Position numbers and translations under genes: made by a program. The notes under the pieces were generated by a model. It was given only the letters and a program-made list of their open reading frames with translations. It ran no database searches and had not been told where the DNA came from. This document shows, one piece after another, positions 1 to 11,568 of a stretch of DNA of 17,458 bases. Origin of the DNA: Bolinopsis microptera (lineage: Eukaryota; Ctenophora; Tentaculata; Lobata; Bolinopsidae); assembly GCF_026151205.1 (NCBI RefSeq), contig NW_026971932.1, forward strand, positions 1 through 17,458. Reading direction: 5' to 3'. The number at the start of each line of letters is the position of its first letter. The first letter of the stretch is position 1.

Positions 1-3000
1 CGTTTAGGGAAAAGTAAGGAAGTTTTTGTTGGAACAGCTTCCACGTTCAGCAAAAAATGTTTTTTTTCCCCCCTTGGATTTGACGAAATTTTTTTTGAAG
101 TAAACCGAAACCCCGGCCCAGATTTTTTTTTATTTTTTACAACTAGGATGAAAAAAAAAATATCAAAATCAACTTTAAAATTAAAAATAATTGATAAAAT
201 CCCGACTTGCAAAAAAAAAAAAGAATGGCGCCATCAGGGGGATGTCCCCTTTTTAGCATACCCCCTTTAAAGTTAAAAATATCCCCCAGTGCCCCCAAAA
301 TTTCCAAAACATAAATAATAACCACTTTTTTTATCTCGAACAAAAACCCTTTTAACGTCGAATTTTCCCTTTTTTTGGAAGTTTTTTTCCGTCTTTTCCC
401 AAATGAAACGCCGTATTGGACACGGAAAAAATTAATCTGAAAAAAGGAAAAGATAAAACCAAGGGGGAAAAAATTAATAAAATTAAAAATAAAAACCGGA
501 AAATTTTTCATTTTTATACCCCCAAAATCTAATATCCTTTTTTTAAAAAAGGACTGGTTTCTTTTTTTAGTGCCCCCATAATACACCCGAGGGGGAAAAA
601 AAAAATCAGCAGGACAATCTTATTTTTGGCATTCAAAAAAAAAGAAAAACACAAAGATCACATTCACAAAGTTTTTCTAAATGTAAAAAATTAATCGAAT
701 TCCAATCGAACAATTTTTTTTTTTTACCTTTTTTTAGGCAACTAGCACCTGGACACGTCCCCCCCCCCCTTGCACATCAAAAAAAAAAGCTATGATTTTA
801 GATTGAAAATGTCACTTTTAGGGAAAAAAAAAATTCTTTTTTTTTACCACGAAAGAAAGTTTTTAAATTTTTGGAATTACTTTTTTTAAAAATAAAATTT
901 CTTTAAAATTTTAAAATAAATTAAAAATTACCTCCCTTGAATAGCCCGCCAAAGGGAAAAAAAAAAAACATGCATTTTCTGAGTGGGTGTAAAAAACGCG
1001 ACTTCTGCCCTTTTTAAAAAACTTTACCGCCCCCACCCCTTGAGGAGGCCAAAAACAATGGGCGCTTTCCCGCCGTTTTTTCTTGCCCAACCTTATCTTT
1101 GCTGATATCACGTAAAAAAAAAGGTTTAAAACTTCTTTTTAAGCACAGGTGGTTTTCAATTTTTAAACTTTTTTTTGGAAGCGGGAAAAAAAATAAAAAA
1201 TTCCCCCAATTAAAAATTAACCAGTCCCCCAAAAAAATAAACAAAAAACCTATCATTTTTTCCTAAAAAGGGAGGACAGTTTTTCTCTTCATTTCCGACT
1301 CCCCCAAATTAAACAAAACATCTTCATCTCCCCCCCTTGGTCCAAAGTTTTTCAGGTACTTTTCCGGGCCACAAAGACCCCCCAGAATAAATCTTCTTTT
1401 GTTTTTTTTTTCCATGAAATTTAAAATTTTTTGGAAAACAGGTTTTTAAAGTCCCCCAAAAAAAATAAAAGTGAAAATTTATGGGGAAAAAAAAATTGGG
1501 GAAAAGTGGTTTTTTTTGTCAGTGGGGCAAATCTGGTTTTGAAAATACGAAAATTTACAATAGCCGTTGGAAATAAAAAACATTTTTTTTTTTTAACCAA
1601 AAATTTCCCTTTAAAAATACGACAAACTAGCAAGATTTAATTTTTTGAAATGTCTTAAAACCCATCACTCCGAGACTTAATGAAGTTAAAGTCGGTCGTT
1701 CTATAAAAAGTTAATAAAAATGTTTTATGCAAGGGGAAAAGGGAAAAATCCCTTGTCCCCCATTTTTAATAGACCCAAAAACCTGCAAAAATTAAGGTTC
1801 AATAAAAATCTTGCATAAAAAAAATAAGCCGGACGGTACACGATTGTTTGTTTGCAAGCTTGAAACTCTGGGGGTGAAAAACAAATTTTTTAATTAAACA
1901 TTACAAAAAGCGAATTTAGGGGTTTTTAAAAAAAACTTTTTCCCCCCCAAAAAATCATCATTAAAAAAATAGAAAAAATTATCAATTTTAGATGTTTAAA
2001 AAATTTAAAATTATTTTTTTTTTCCCCTGTATTTAAAACCCTTGAAAAATGGAAAAACCCGTGGAGACTGACCCGACCCCCCCCGACTTTTTTGTTGGAT
2101 TCTTTTTAAATTTGAACTCCCCTTTGCTCAATCCCGGGGGGCCCAAGCCCAAAACCCTTTTTTTAAAAACGTCCCCCCCCGTAATAAAATACCCCCTGAT
2201 TATTGTTTAAACAACCCTATTTTCCCGTTTTTGGAAAAAAAACATTCTTCCCCATAAAAAAAATAAAAAACGAGATCGAACTTTGCTTTTTTAACTTAAA
2301 TAACAGCTTTTCAAGCAAGGGGTGCAAAGGAGGGGCACACCTAAGAAAATTTGGATTTCCGGCCACTTCGTTCTGAACCCTTTAACCCCCTCAAGTAGGG
2401 AGGACCGCCCCCCAAAAGGGGACACTTTTCTAGTAAGACCCTTTTTGACTGGTTTTTTTTAAAAGGGCTATTAGGGGCTCCCCGGGTAGGTTTGGGGCCC
2501 CTTTTTCCCCCCCCCCCCTTTTTTCCCTCCTGCAACTTTCCCGGTTCAACTTCCCAAAACCTGCGTCAAGGGTTTCTCGATCATGTTTTTGATTTAATTT
2601 TTTAAACCCTTTGGTATTTAAAAAAAGTAAAACATTTTTTGCTGTGCTCAATTCCTGAATTTTTAAAAAAAGGGAAACGCAAAAATTTAAGTTTTTCAAC
2701 CAAGTCCCCTTAAACCACACATTTTTTAAATATAACCTTACCAAAGCTTAAAAAACGAAGTTTAAAACCACTGCAAAAACTTTCAATATCCTCCCAATTT
2801 CTCGCGCTTTATGCATTTGCCTTCTACTTTTTTTTGTAATAGAAACATCCCCAATAAGTGATGAAATTCCAGAAAACAACCAAAAAAATCAAAAAAAGCA
2901 AAAAACTGAATACCCCCAGGGCCCCCCGAAAAATTTTAAAAAACCCTAATTATAAAAAATAGAAGTTTTTTGGGGAAAAAAAAAATGATTTAATCAAAGA

Positions 3001-3889
3001 AAAAACATCACCCTTGAAGGGAAAAAAGAATAGACCCAAAATTATTTTCAAAAATTTAATTTTATTTAAATCTCCCCCCTGCCGAAGCTTTTTTTTTTCT
3101 TTTTGACTTGGTTTTTTAAAAATGAAGGTAGGTTGTAAGTTGCTAACCCTTTCTACCCCCCCTAATCAAAATCCGAAAATTTTCCCCCTGAAACGAAAAG
3201 TCCCTAAGTCCAAAAAAAAAGGGCAATAAACCCCTTTAAATAATTTCTTAACCATAGAGTAAGATTGGGCCCCTCTCAAAAAAATTGAAAATACTCAAAA
3301 AATCAATTTTCAAAAACAAAGGGAAAACCAACGTCCCACCACCGAAAGGAAATATGGAAAAAATAAAGGTAACAAAACCGTGGCAAAAATGTTTTTTTCC
3401 GAAAAAATGGGAACGAAAAAATAAAATTTAGACATAGAAATTAACTATGACATAGCCCACGGTAAAAACTTAAAGGTAAGTGTAAAAATAGGTTTTTATT
3501 TCAAACAAATTCTTGATATAATTTTATTAGATGAAAATATGATTTTTGCCCTTTTAAAAAAAACTCCTCCATTAAAATTAATTCCCCGTGAACGGAAAAA
3601 TGGACCCCCCCCATAATTCAAAGCTTCTGGAAATTTGTCCCCTTTAGAAAGGAAAAAATAATGGGTCCCCATACAACCTTCTCCACAAAACGGCCCCCCA
3701 AGTACCATCAAAACATTCAAAGTGATGGCTTTTAACTTAATTCCACTTTAAAATACCGCCAACTACAAAGTATTTAACACAATATTTTGTCCCCTTTTTC
3801 GCAGGAAAAACAATTACATTAAAAACGCTACAACCCTACCAATTAAAAATTTAAACAACTTCCCGGTATACAATTATCGCCCAGTGGAC
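1..3889. other. AT-rich run-dominated DNA, no gene seen
   Basis: I see no gene, RNA or mobile element in this stretch. It consists of short complex words separated by A, T and C runs, with C runs of five or more far commoner than G runs. The longest C run is 12 bases at 2507-2518. The open frames, such as 143-586 and 2430-2744 on the minus strand, run through poly-A/T/C tracts and translate mostly to Lys, Phe, Pro, Gly, Asn and Leu, with no domain or motif I recognise. Non-coding eukaryotic DNA read with many indel errors is the simplest reading. A gene broken by indels cannot be excluded. Confidence 0.6.
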
Positions 3890-4186
3890 CCCCGTCACGG
3901 GAATACGTAATTTAAGGACTACGTACGGGACCTGAAAAGTAACTAAAAAATGATTTCAGTTAAAGTTAAACTGCTACCTTACTGTTCCCAAACCGCACAC
4001 AGTAAACAAATTTATGGGTCCGTAAAGTAAAGTGCAAAACCGTGCCCCTATGCGAAAAACCACCCCCAAAATGGACACTGTCCCGCTAACATTCCCATTG
4101 TACGCCTACCTCAATGAAGTCGTTGGGACAATGAAAAACTCCAATGCTACAGAAATTCCCCATCCTTTCCAGGCCACTTCCCAACT
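3890..4186. repeat. Decayed left flank of the 39-bp minisatellite
   Basis: Scattered words of the neighbouring minisatellite unit recur here in degraded form. GGACTACGTACGGGACC at about 3916-3932 resembles the GGACTACATTACATGTCC part of the unit. GCTACCTTACTGTTCCC followed by CGCACACAGTAAAC, at about 3973-4007, resembles the unit with an internal deletion. TACGCCTACCTC at about 4100 matches the joint between units. The copies cannot be aligned end to end, so the left border is approximate. Either the array is older at this edge or base errors are denser here. Confidence 0.45.
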
Positions 4187-4613
4187 TCAGTATACGCTAA
4201 CCTGGACTACATTACAGGTCCCGCCACTTCAGTACGCACCTGGAACTACAGTCGTGGTCCGCCCCTCATTTAAAGCTACCTTGGACAAAAAAGTAAAGTG
4301 GTCCCCGCCCACTTCAACAGTCCCCCCCCGCCAAAATCATAACCCCTGGGACTCACATTAAAGTTCCCCTTTCCAAAAATAACGCTACCTGGACTACATT
4401 TACCATGTCGCACTACAGTAACATACACGCCCCTTACCAACCTGGACTCATTACATGTCCCCGCACTACAGTAACGCTACCCCTGGGACTACAAATACAA
4501 GTCCCCCCCACTACCAAATACGCCCCCTTTACCCCCGAACTACATTAAAATGTCGCAAATTTCAGTAACGCCTAACCTGGACTACATTTCTGTCCCCCCG
4601 CACTACAGTAACG
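4187..4613. repeat. Minisatellite array, about 39-bp unit, roughly nine to ten copies
   Basis: Consecutive units begin with ACCTGGACT or a close variant at about 4200, 4238, 4278, 4341, 4387, 4440, 4479, 4531 and 4575. Each is followed by a CATTACATGTCC-like word, then CACTACAGTAACGCT. The cleanest units, 4440-4478 and 4575-4613, are both 39 bp, and those at 4200 and 4238 are 38 and 40 bp. The others stretch to 44-63 bp, largely through longer C, A and T runs, plus some sequence that may be extra partial units. The open frame at 4032-4361 crosses the left half only because 39 is a multiple of three and one phase of the unit lacks a stop. It ends inside the array and I do not call it a gene. 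The unit matches no satellite I know. Copy number is uncertain because tandem arrays are often collapsed in assemblies. Confidence 0.88.
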
Positions 4614-5820
4614 TTTTTACCCAAATTTACGACAGCCTTTAAAACCACGTTTTAACGACCCGGGATTTGTTCCCCCGAAGGAGGGGGGGGGCGTTAAATT
4701 GCAGCAGCGGTTTGCAATCACAAACAATTTAAAAAAAAGGGGATTGCTTGAAAATGTAGAAAGCAGCTTTGGTAGAAAAACTTATATTAAACTATTAAGT
4801 AAATTATACAGTGATTTACGCCCCAATATAATCACTTCTTAAAGTTTACATTTCAAAATCAAAAATCAGGTTTTTACCCGAATTGAAAAAAAACAATAAT
4901 TTTTGAAAAAATGGAAAAAAAACGAAAAATTGTGAATTTCAATTTCAAATTTCGAAAAGGGGTAAAAAAAAAATTCAAAAAGAGCAAACCTCCGGGGAAA
5001 AATAAAAATCCCATGGAGCGTTTCCTTCCCCGACAAAAAAAAGAAACTCAGTTTTTTTTGAACTGTAAAAATAGACCCTTTTACAAGCCAACTGAGATGT
5101 GCAAGTATACGGAGTAGAAAAAATGGAAAAATACGAAATGTGGGTTCAGAAAACCAAAAAGCAGAGTTTACCGCTTTCTACGTTGTACCACAACCACCCG
5201 TTTAAATGTTGCCCCTTTTTCCCCCCCCTACAAACTTATAATACATAAAAAATGTAATCAATTTCATGGTATAGTCCCCCATAGAAAGAACAATTTCCCA
5301 AATTGATCGTCCCTGTTCCCCGCCCTAATTTCGATCCGTTTTTCACTCGTTTGAAAAATAAAATGCCCTGAATTGGACCCCCGAAAATTTGTATGCCCGT
5401 TTGACAACCCTTTTTTGGGAAACCAAAATTAAAATCCTAAATTTTAAATAAATTACCCCCGGTGTTTTTTATTAACAATGCACTGGACGCAATGAGGCCG
5501 CTATAAATTTTAAAAATTGCATCTCCATGCCCCCGATGTGGCCCAATTTTTGCCCAATTTGTGAATTTAAAAAACTATCTTAAACCATGACGAAATACAA
5601 AAATAAAAGTAAATGAACCGGGTTTAATGGGGAACCCAATTTTTATGCCAAAAAAAACTGACCCTTACCAAAAAAAATAATTTTACCCTTTCCCCCCCCC
5701 CCTGTGACCACGGGCCTTTCCCCATTTTTTTGTAAAAATTTTTTAAAAATTTTAAAATTCCGAAAATTGCTTTTAAAAAAATTTCTTTAAAATTAGATGG
5801 GCAGGACAATTTCAAAAAAA
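4614..5820. other. AT-rich flank right of the minisatellite, no gene seen
   Basis: Apart from a small inverted repeat listed separately, I see nothing I can name here. The first 600 bases are less run-rich than most of the window and probably closer to the true sequence. The frames at 4911-5117 (plus) and 5624-5815 (minus) are Lys/Phe-rich translations of A and T runs with no recognisable domain. The region may be ordinary intergenic or intronic DNA. Confidence 0.5.
4799..4849. repeat. Imperfect inverted repeat (hairpin potential)
   Basis: AGTGATT at 4810-4816 is the exact reverse complement of AATCACT at 4830-4836, with a 13-base spacer. Outside it, GTAAA at 4799-4803 pairs with TTTAC at 4845-4849 across unequal internal loops of 6 and 8 bases. 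The arms total 12 paired bases. In AT-rich DNA a 7-bp inverted repeat at this distance can arise by chance. There is no T run or gene next to it that would make it a terminator, and no target-site duplication that I can see, so I assign no function. Confidence 0.35.
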
Positions 5821-6331
5821 AAAGGCCCGGGGGTTTTTTTTTTTAAAAAAGAAAAACAGGGAAAAAAATCCCCTTTTTTTTAAAAAAAATTTTTTTTAAG
5901 AAATTTTGCCCTTTGAAATAAGGAAAATTTTTTTAAAAAAACGCCCCCAATTCCACCTAAAATTAGGTGCCCTAAAAAAAAAAATGTTAAAAAATTCAAT
6001 AGAAATTCTGAAAAAACGGGCCCCAAAACTCGAAAAACAAACCAAAATAAAAGCAGCGGGGAACCCTTTTCCCAAAGGGTTAAGGAAATTTTCAGTGGGC
6101 CCCGGAAAGGGGAAAAAACCCAAAATTTTTTTTTTAAAAAAATTTCCCCAATGTCCCCCCCCCTTTTTTAATTTTGGGTCCCCCTTTTTGGAACCCCTTA
6201 AAAATTTTTTAAAGGGGAATTTATGTGGGGAAAATTTTGGAACTAATTTGGGGAGGAAATAAGGGAAAAGCCCCGAACCCTTTTTACAGTGCACAAAATA
6301 AAATTCCCCACCCAAAAAAGCCAAAAAAAAA

Positions 6332-6364
<33 letters not shown>

Positions 6365-6366
6365 AA
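6332..6366. repeat. T13-A22 homopolymer pair
   Basis: A run of 13 T at 6332-6344 is followed directly by 22 A at 6345-6366. Such a tract could be a retroposon tail or a simple A/T tract. No element body, target-site duplication or open reading frame with reverse transcriptase motifs lies beside it, and neighbouring DNA is equally run-rich, so the true length is doubtful. Confidence 0.6.
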
Positions 6367-7601
6367 CTCAAAATTTGGGGGGAAATTTGGGGGCCCCCTT
6401 CCCCCTTTTTAAAAAAAAACCCCAAATGACCGTTCCCCCCAAAAGACACTGGGAAAAAAGAAAATCGGGGAAAAAACCCCTTGCCCCTTTTCCCCCCATT
6501 TAAAAAAAAAAAAAAAAAGCCCCGTGGGGGTACAAAAAGCTTTTTTAACCGTGGGGTTTTTTAAAAAGGGTGGGAAGCCAGCACCCCGTTTTTCCCCTTC
6601 TTTCTGAAATTACCACTAAAATTGGGGAATAACCGATTTTTCCCCCCCAAAATTTTAAAAAAAAAAAACGCCCCAACCCTATTTTTGGAGTTTTTTGGAA
6701 AAGCGAGGGGGATATTTTAGGGTTTTAAAAAACCCCCCAAACTAAAATTAAGGGAAAATATTCCCACCCCGTATCCAAACCTGGAAAATTAAAAATTAAA
6801 AAAACAGTTTTTTTACTTTAAAAAGGGGGGCCCCTACATCCGGATCTCGAAAAGGGCCTTTTTCCCCCCGGCCCCCCCCCATGGCCACCCTTTTCGGGCA
6901 AAAGGCCCCCTAAAACTTTTAATAATTTTGTTTTTTCAAAAGAAAAAAAAAAACCCCATCCCTTTACCTTTTAAATTATTTTCCCCTTTTTTGGGGGAAT
7001 AACCCCCAATTCCATAAAAACTAATTTTTCCCCCTTTAAAATTTTCCCACTAGCCTTTTTTGTCCCCCAAACCCCCTTTTGAATTTTTTGGCCCCAAACC
7101 TGACTGGTGAAAGTGTCCAAATTTTTTCAGCTTTATGGGGGGGGGTTTTTTGGGGAAAAACTTTTCCTGGCCCCCGGGAAAAACCTAGTAAACCCCCATA
7201 ACAATCCCACGAGCAATTTCAGTTGTTTTTTTTTAAAACTGGATTAGTTATAAACGTAATTAAAAAAAATTTTTATTTAATTAACTTAAAAGGGAGAAAG
7301 GGTGAAAAACCCCTGGGAAAAGGTTTGTCCCCCTATCAAGTGAATGGCACATTGTAACTTTGCCCAAAAAAAAGTCCCCCAGAAAAAAATTGGTTTTTCC
7401 CCCTGCGAAAGAATATTTAATTTTTTTCCCCCAGTTTCTTTGGGTTTTTTAAAACAGAATGAAAAAATTTTAAAATTTTTGGGGGGGTTTAAAATCCCAA
7501 GGAAAATTTTTTTAAAAAAAATGCCCTCCTTTTTATAAAATTTTATCTTCGTTTTTTATTTCGGGAAAAAACTTCCAAAACAAAGAAAAACCCCCCCGTT
7601 T

Positions 7602-7615
7602 CCCCCCCCCCCCCC
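7602..7615. repeat. Poly-C tract, 14 bases
   Basis: An uninterrupted C14 run lies here, preceded by a GTTT break and a C7 run. It is one of the two longest C tracts in the window. Run length in this part of the sequence is not reliable. Confidence 0.55.
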
Positions 7616-7819
7616 TTACTTCCAAAAAAATGTTTTAAATCACGAATTTAAAAATTTAACCCGGGGGCCCCCAAAATTGGCCATAAAGTGGGAAAATTTT
7701 TGCGGGAAAAAATAGTTTGGCCCCAAAAACCCCTTCCCCCAAAACCGGGAAAGTCCCCAAAGTTTTCCCAAGGGGAAAATGCCCCCCGGATTAAAAGGTT
7801 TGGAAAAAAAAAAAAAATT

Positions 7820-7882
7820 GGGGGGACCCCCCCCCAGAAAGGGGCCCGGGAAGTGGGGCCCCCCAAAAAGGGGCCCCGGGGA
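7820..7882. repeat. GC-only low-complexity patch
   Basis: This is a cluster of G and C runs in which AAAGGGGCCCGGG at 7838-7850 is echoed by AAAAAGGGGCCCCGGGG at 7865-7881. It stands out against the AT-rich surroundings. The two similar words are made only of runs, so they may be chance or error products and not a duplication. Confidence 0.4.
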
Positions 7883-9028
7883 CAAATTTGCCCAAACGGG
7901 AAAACCCGGAAAGTTTTGAAACCCAGCCCTTATTTTTTAAAGGGGGGAAAAAAACGGGGAAAAAATTCTGGAAAAGCCAAAAACCCCAGAAAATTTTTAA
8001 AAAAAATGAAAACCAAAAAAATTTTAAAACCCAAACCCAAAAGGTAAACAATTTTTAGAAAAACAATTAAAAAGGGCAAAAATAAAAAACGACTATTTTT
8101 TTTTTTAAAAAATTGGGAAGAAAGGGAGTTTTACTCCCTTTTTGGGCCCCCCCCAAACAAAAAGTTTTCCCCCGGAAAAAAATTTTTTTTTTTCCTAAAA
8201 ACGTGGGTGAAAAAGAAAAAATTATTTTTCCCTTTTTGAAAAACCCCCCAAAAAAATTTTAAAATTTTAAAATTCCCCCACAAAAAATGGACCCCAAACC
8301 CCCAAAATTTTTTGCTAAAAACTAGGAAAACAAATAGGGCCCAAAAAAACCCTCCCAAAGAATTTTTTAAACCCCAACCCGGGTTTTTTCCCACCCCTAA
8401 ATTTTTATTTTTGCAAAAAACAGCCTGTTCCCCCCAAAGGAAAATTTGGGGGAAAAAAAAATTTTTTTTTTTTAAAAAAAAAAATTTTTTTAATTTTAAA
8501 AAAATTGGTTTTTATTTGGGAATTTTTTTTTTTCCTCCCAAGGGGTTTTTAAAATTAAATGCCCCCGAATTAAAAAGCAAAAAGTCCCCGAAAGAGACCC
8601 CAAATTTAAACCCTTTTGGAAAAAACCGCCAAAAATTTTTTAAAAGAACCCCCCAAAAGGGTTTTTCCCCGTTTAACCTTACCCGAGTTCCCCCCAAAAA
8701 AGTAAAAACTCCCTTTCAGTTTTTAAAACCCGATAAAAAGGGGGTAATATCCCGGGCCCCCCCGGCCCCCGCCCTAGTACCCCCCCCTTTAAAAAAAGGG
8801 TTTTTTGGGAAAAGGGTTTTTTCCAACCCGGGTTTTTTTTTTTTTTTAACCCCAGAATTTTTCAGGGTTTTGGGTAAACCTTTTTTCCCCAAAAACTGTT
8901 TCCCCTTTTTTTTTAACCTTTCCCTGGGGCCTTTTTAAAATTTAATTTTTTTCCCAAAACCTTTTTTTTTGCCCCCCTTTGGGGAAAAAAGGGAAAAAAA
9001 TAAAATTTCCCCAAATTTAAAAAAAAAA

Positions 9029-9043
9029 CCCCCCCCCCCCCCC
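9029..9043. repeat. Poly-C tract, 15 bases
   Basis: This C15 run, directly preceded by a run of about ten A, is the longest C tract in the window. No function can be inferred and the length is likely inflated, as for other runs nearby. Confidence 0.55.
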
Positions 9044-11534
9044 TTAAAAAAAAAACGCCCAAAATGGGAAAAGGAAGGAAAATTTTAAACCCTTTTATTT
9101 TTAAAAGGCCCCCAGCCAAAACGTTTTTTTACATAACAAAAAATTAAGGGAATGGGGCCCCCCATTTAAAAGAAATTTTTAATTTAAAAAAACCCTTTTA
9201 TTTGTTAAAATTTAAAAAAATAAATTTTTTTTTTCGATTAAAAAAAAAGATTCAGTTTCGTTTTTTTTTTTTGTCCAATTTTTTTTTTTAAAATTCCCAA
9301 AAATGAAAACGTTTTTTTTTTTTCCCGCAAACCAAAAGGGGGGGAAAAATTTTTTTTATTAATTTTTAAAATCCCCAATTTTTTTTTGGGGTTTTTTTTT
9401 AAGGGGGTGTTCCCTTTCGTTTGGGGGCCCCCAAACCCGGTTTTTTTAAATCCCCCCGGAAAATAGAGGGAAAATTTCAATAAAAATAAACCCAAAAATT
9501 TGCCTGGGCACCCAAATTGCCCCCTTTCGGTTGTTGTTTTGTATGTCCCCTTACTAAAGGCCCCTTTTTTAAATTTCCCCGCGAAAATTTAAAATTGGGG
9601 TTAAAACAACCCCCTGGAAAATTTTTTTTTTAAAAATTTTAAACCAAAGGGGGTTTTTGCCCCCGGCCCCCGGCCCCCCGGAAAACCTTCCCCCAAAAAG
9701 CGGCCCAAAACCACGGAAAAAAAGAAAAAAATTTTCCTTGGAAAAAACTGCAAATTTTCCAAAAGAACCCCCCTATGGGTTTTTTCCCCGTACTCCCCTT
9801 TCTTTAATTTTTTTTTTTAAACTCCCTTTCCCCGTGGGGTTTTTAAAAAAATCAAATGGGGTAAAAATCTGGTTCCCCCCCCCTTTCCCTTTCCCCCTTT
9901 GTCCCCTTAAAAAAATTTTTTTTGGAGTGGGGGTTTTTCCCCGCAAGGGGGTTTTTTTGGGTTTTTAACCCCTCCCCTTTGGTTTCAAATGAACACAAAC
10001 AGTTTTTTTTTTTCCTTGGTTTTTCACAATTTCCTAAAGGGAAAAATTTTACCCAGGGGCCCCCAAAAAAACCCTTTTACTATGTAGGTCCCCGGGTTTT
10101 TTTTTTAAGAAACCCTTTGGGAAGTTAAAATTTTTTCCCCAAACCCCTTTTGGATTAAAAAAAAATTTCCCCCCCCCCCAAACCCCCTTTGTTTTTTAAA
10201 AACCGCCGCCCCGGTTCCCCGGCATGTTTTTTTTTAACAGATTTTTTAAAAAGGGCCCCCTTAACCAACTGCAAGTGCCCCGCGAAAAAAACTTTTCCTC
10301 AATTTTTTGTTTTCCCCCCGTACGTTTTTTTTTCCCTGTTGGGGGAACTCCCCCGTTTTTTTTTGGGGTTTTTTCTTTCCCCAATATTTTTTCTCGTCCC
10401 CCCCCCGAAAAATGAAAATAAAAGAAAGTTTAATTGCTAAAAAAACCCCCAGCCTTGAATTGCTCGTTTTTTTTTTCTTAGAAATATTACTTAAAAAAAT
10501 TTTTTTTTAATTTTTTAACCCTACGGGGTTTCAGAATGAAAAAATGAAAAAAAAATGTTTTTTTAATGATTTTTAAGTAGATCCCCCCAAAAAAAAAAGT
10601 GGGGCAAAAAAAATTTTTAAAAAGTTGGGAAAAAATTTTTTTTTTTTTTGAAGTACCCTTTTTTTCCCCCGTCAAAAAACAACTTTCCCCCTTTTTAACA
10701 AAACCAAAAATTTTTTCCGTTGTCCCCTTAAATGAGTTTTTTAAAAAAAATCCCCCCTTTTAATGGTTTTAAAGAAAAAGTGGGGGTTTGATTTTGGGGC
10801 CCCCCCCTGCTCTAGTCCCCCCCTAATGTTTTTGTTTTGGAGTGTTTTCCCCCCAGGATTTCCCCGCTGTACCCTCCCCCCCCCTGGAACCTGACACATC
10901 CAGTGTTTTGGGGACGTTTTTTGGGTTCACGCCCTCCCTCGAAATTTTTCTTTTTTCTTTTTTTGTACACCAAAAACCACCTCCGAAAATAAAATTTTTT
11001 GGTAGAAATTGGAAAAAAGAAACGACCCTTGTTTGGGGGGAAAGAAAATTGGTTCCCCAATCAAAAAAATCCCCAAAAAATTTTCAACCAGCCCCTTTCC
11101 CCCTTTACAGGTTTTTAGTAAAAATTGAACGGTCAAAAATTTTCCCCCTTATGACCCCGCAAAAATAAAAGCAAAATGGTTTTTCCTTCCCGCCCCCCCC
11201 CCCCTTTTTGTAAAACTGGCCCCCCGGGGTTTATTTCTGCTTCCCCTCGACTTTTGGCCCCCCACATCGATAAATTTTAAGAAACCCGATAAAACAGAAA
11301 AAGAAAACCCCTTTCCAAACCCCCAAAATTTTGTTTTAAAAACAAAATTTTCCCATTCATTTTTGAAAACCAAAAAAAAAAAAAATATCGCAACGAAAAC
11401 CACATAAAAAACGAAAATTACCACCTTAAGCTTTTGATTGAAAAAGCCCCAAAAAAAAAAAACCCCATTAAACCATTGCACAGTACACGTTTTTTAATTG
11501 GAACGTTCCCTCCTGCAAAACAGAAAAAAGCTTT

Positions 11535-11535
<1 letters not shown>

Positions 11536-11568
<33 letters not shown>

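Noticed and set aside
143-586. Minus-strand open frame of 147 codons
   Set aside because: The Phe/Lys/Ile-rich translation follows A and T runs. Its hydrophobic stretches are poly-T artefacts and not convincing membrane segments.
2430-2744. Minus-strand frame of 104 codons with a somewhat protein-like residue mix
   Set aside because: I recognise no family. It ends in a Gly/Pro-rich run translation and overlaps another frame at 2341-2535, so there is no sign of selection for either.
3496-3720. Minus-strand frame of 74 codons rich in Gly, with two Cys
   Set aside because: It is short, has no recognisable motif, no neighbouring gene signals, and its Gly stretches come from C runs on the plus strand.
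3890-4613. CRISPR array
   Set aside because: The units abut directly with no unique spacers of constant length, and no cas-like gene is visible. It is a minisatellite.
7130-7170. G-quadruplex motif
   Set aside because: There are G runs here, but no four regularly spaced runs with short loops, and run lengths are unreliable in this block.
8312-8938. Longest open frame, about 208 codons on the plus strand
   Set aside because: It is composed mainly of Lys, Phe, Pro, Asn and Gly from AAA, TTT, CCC and GGG runs, overlaps open frames on the other strand, and shows no domain or motif. It lies in the most run-dominated block.
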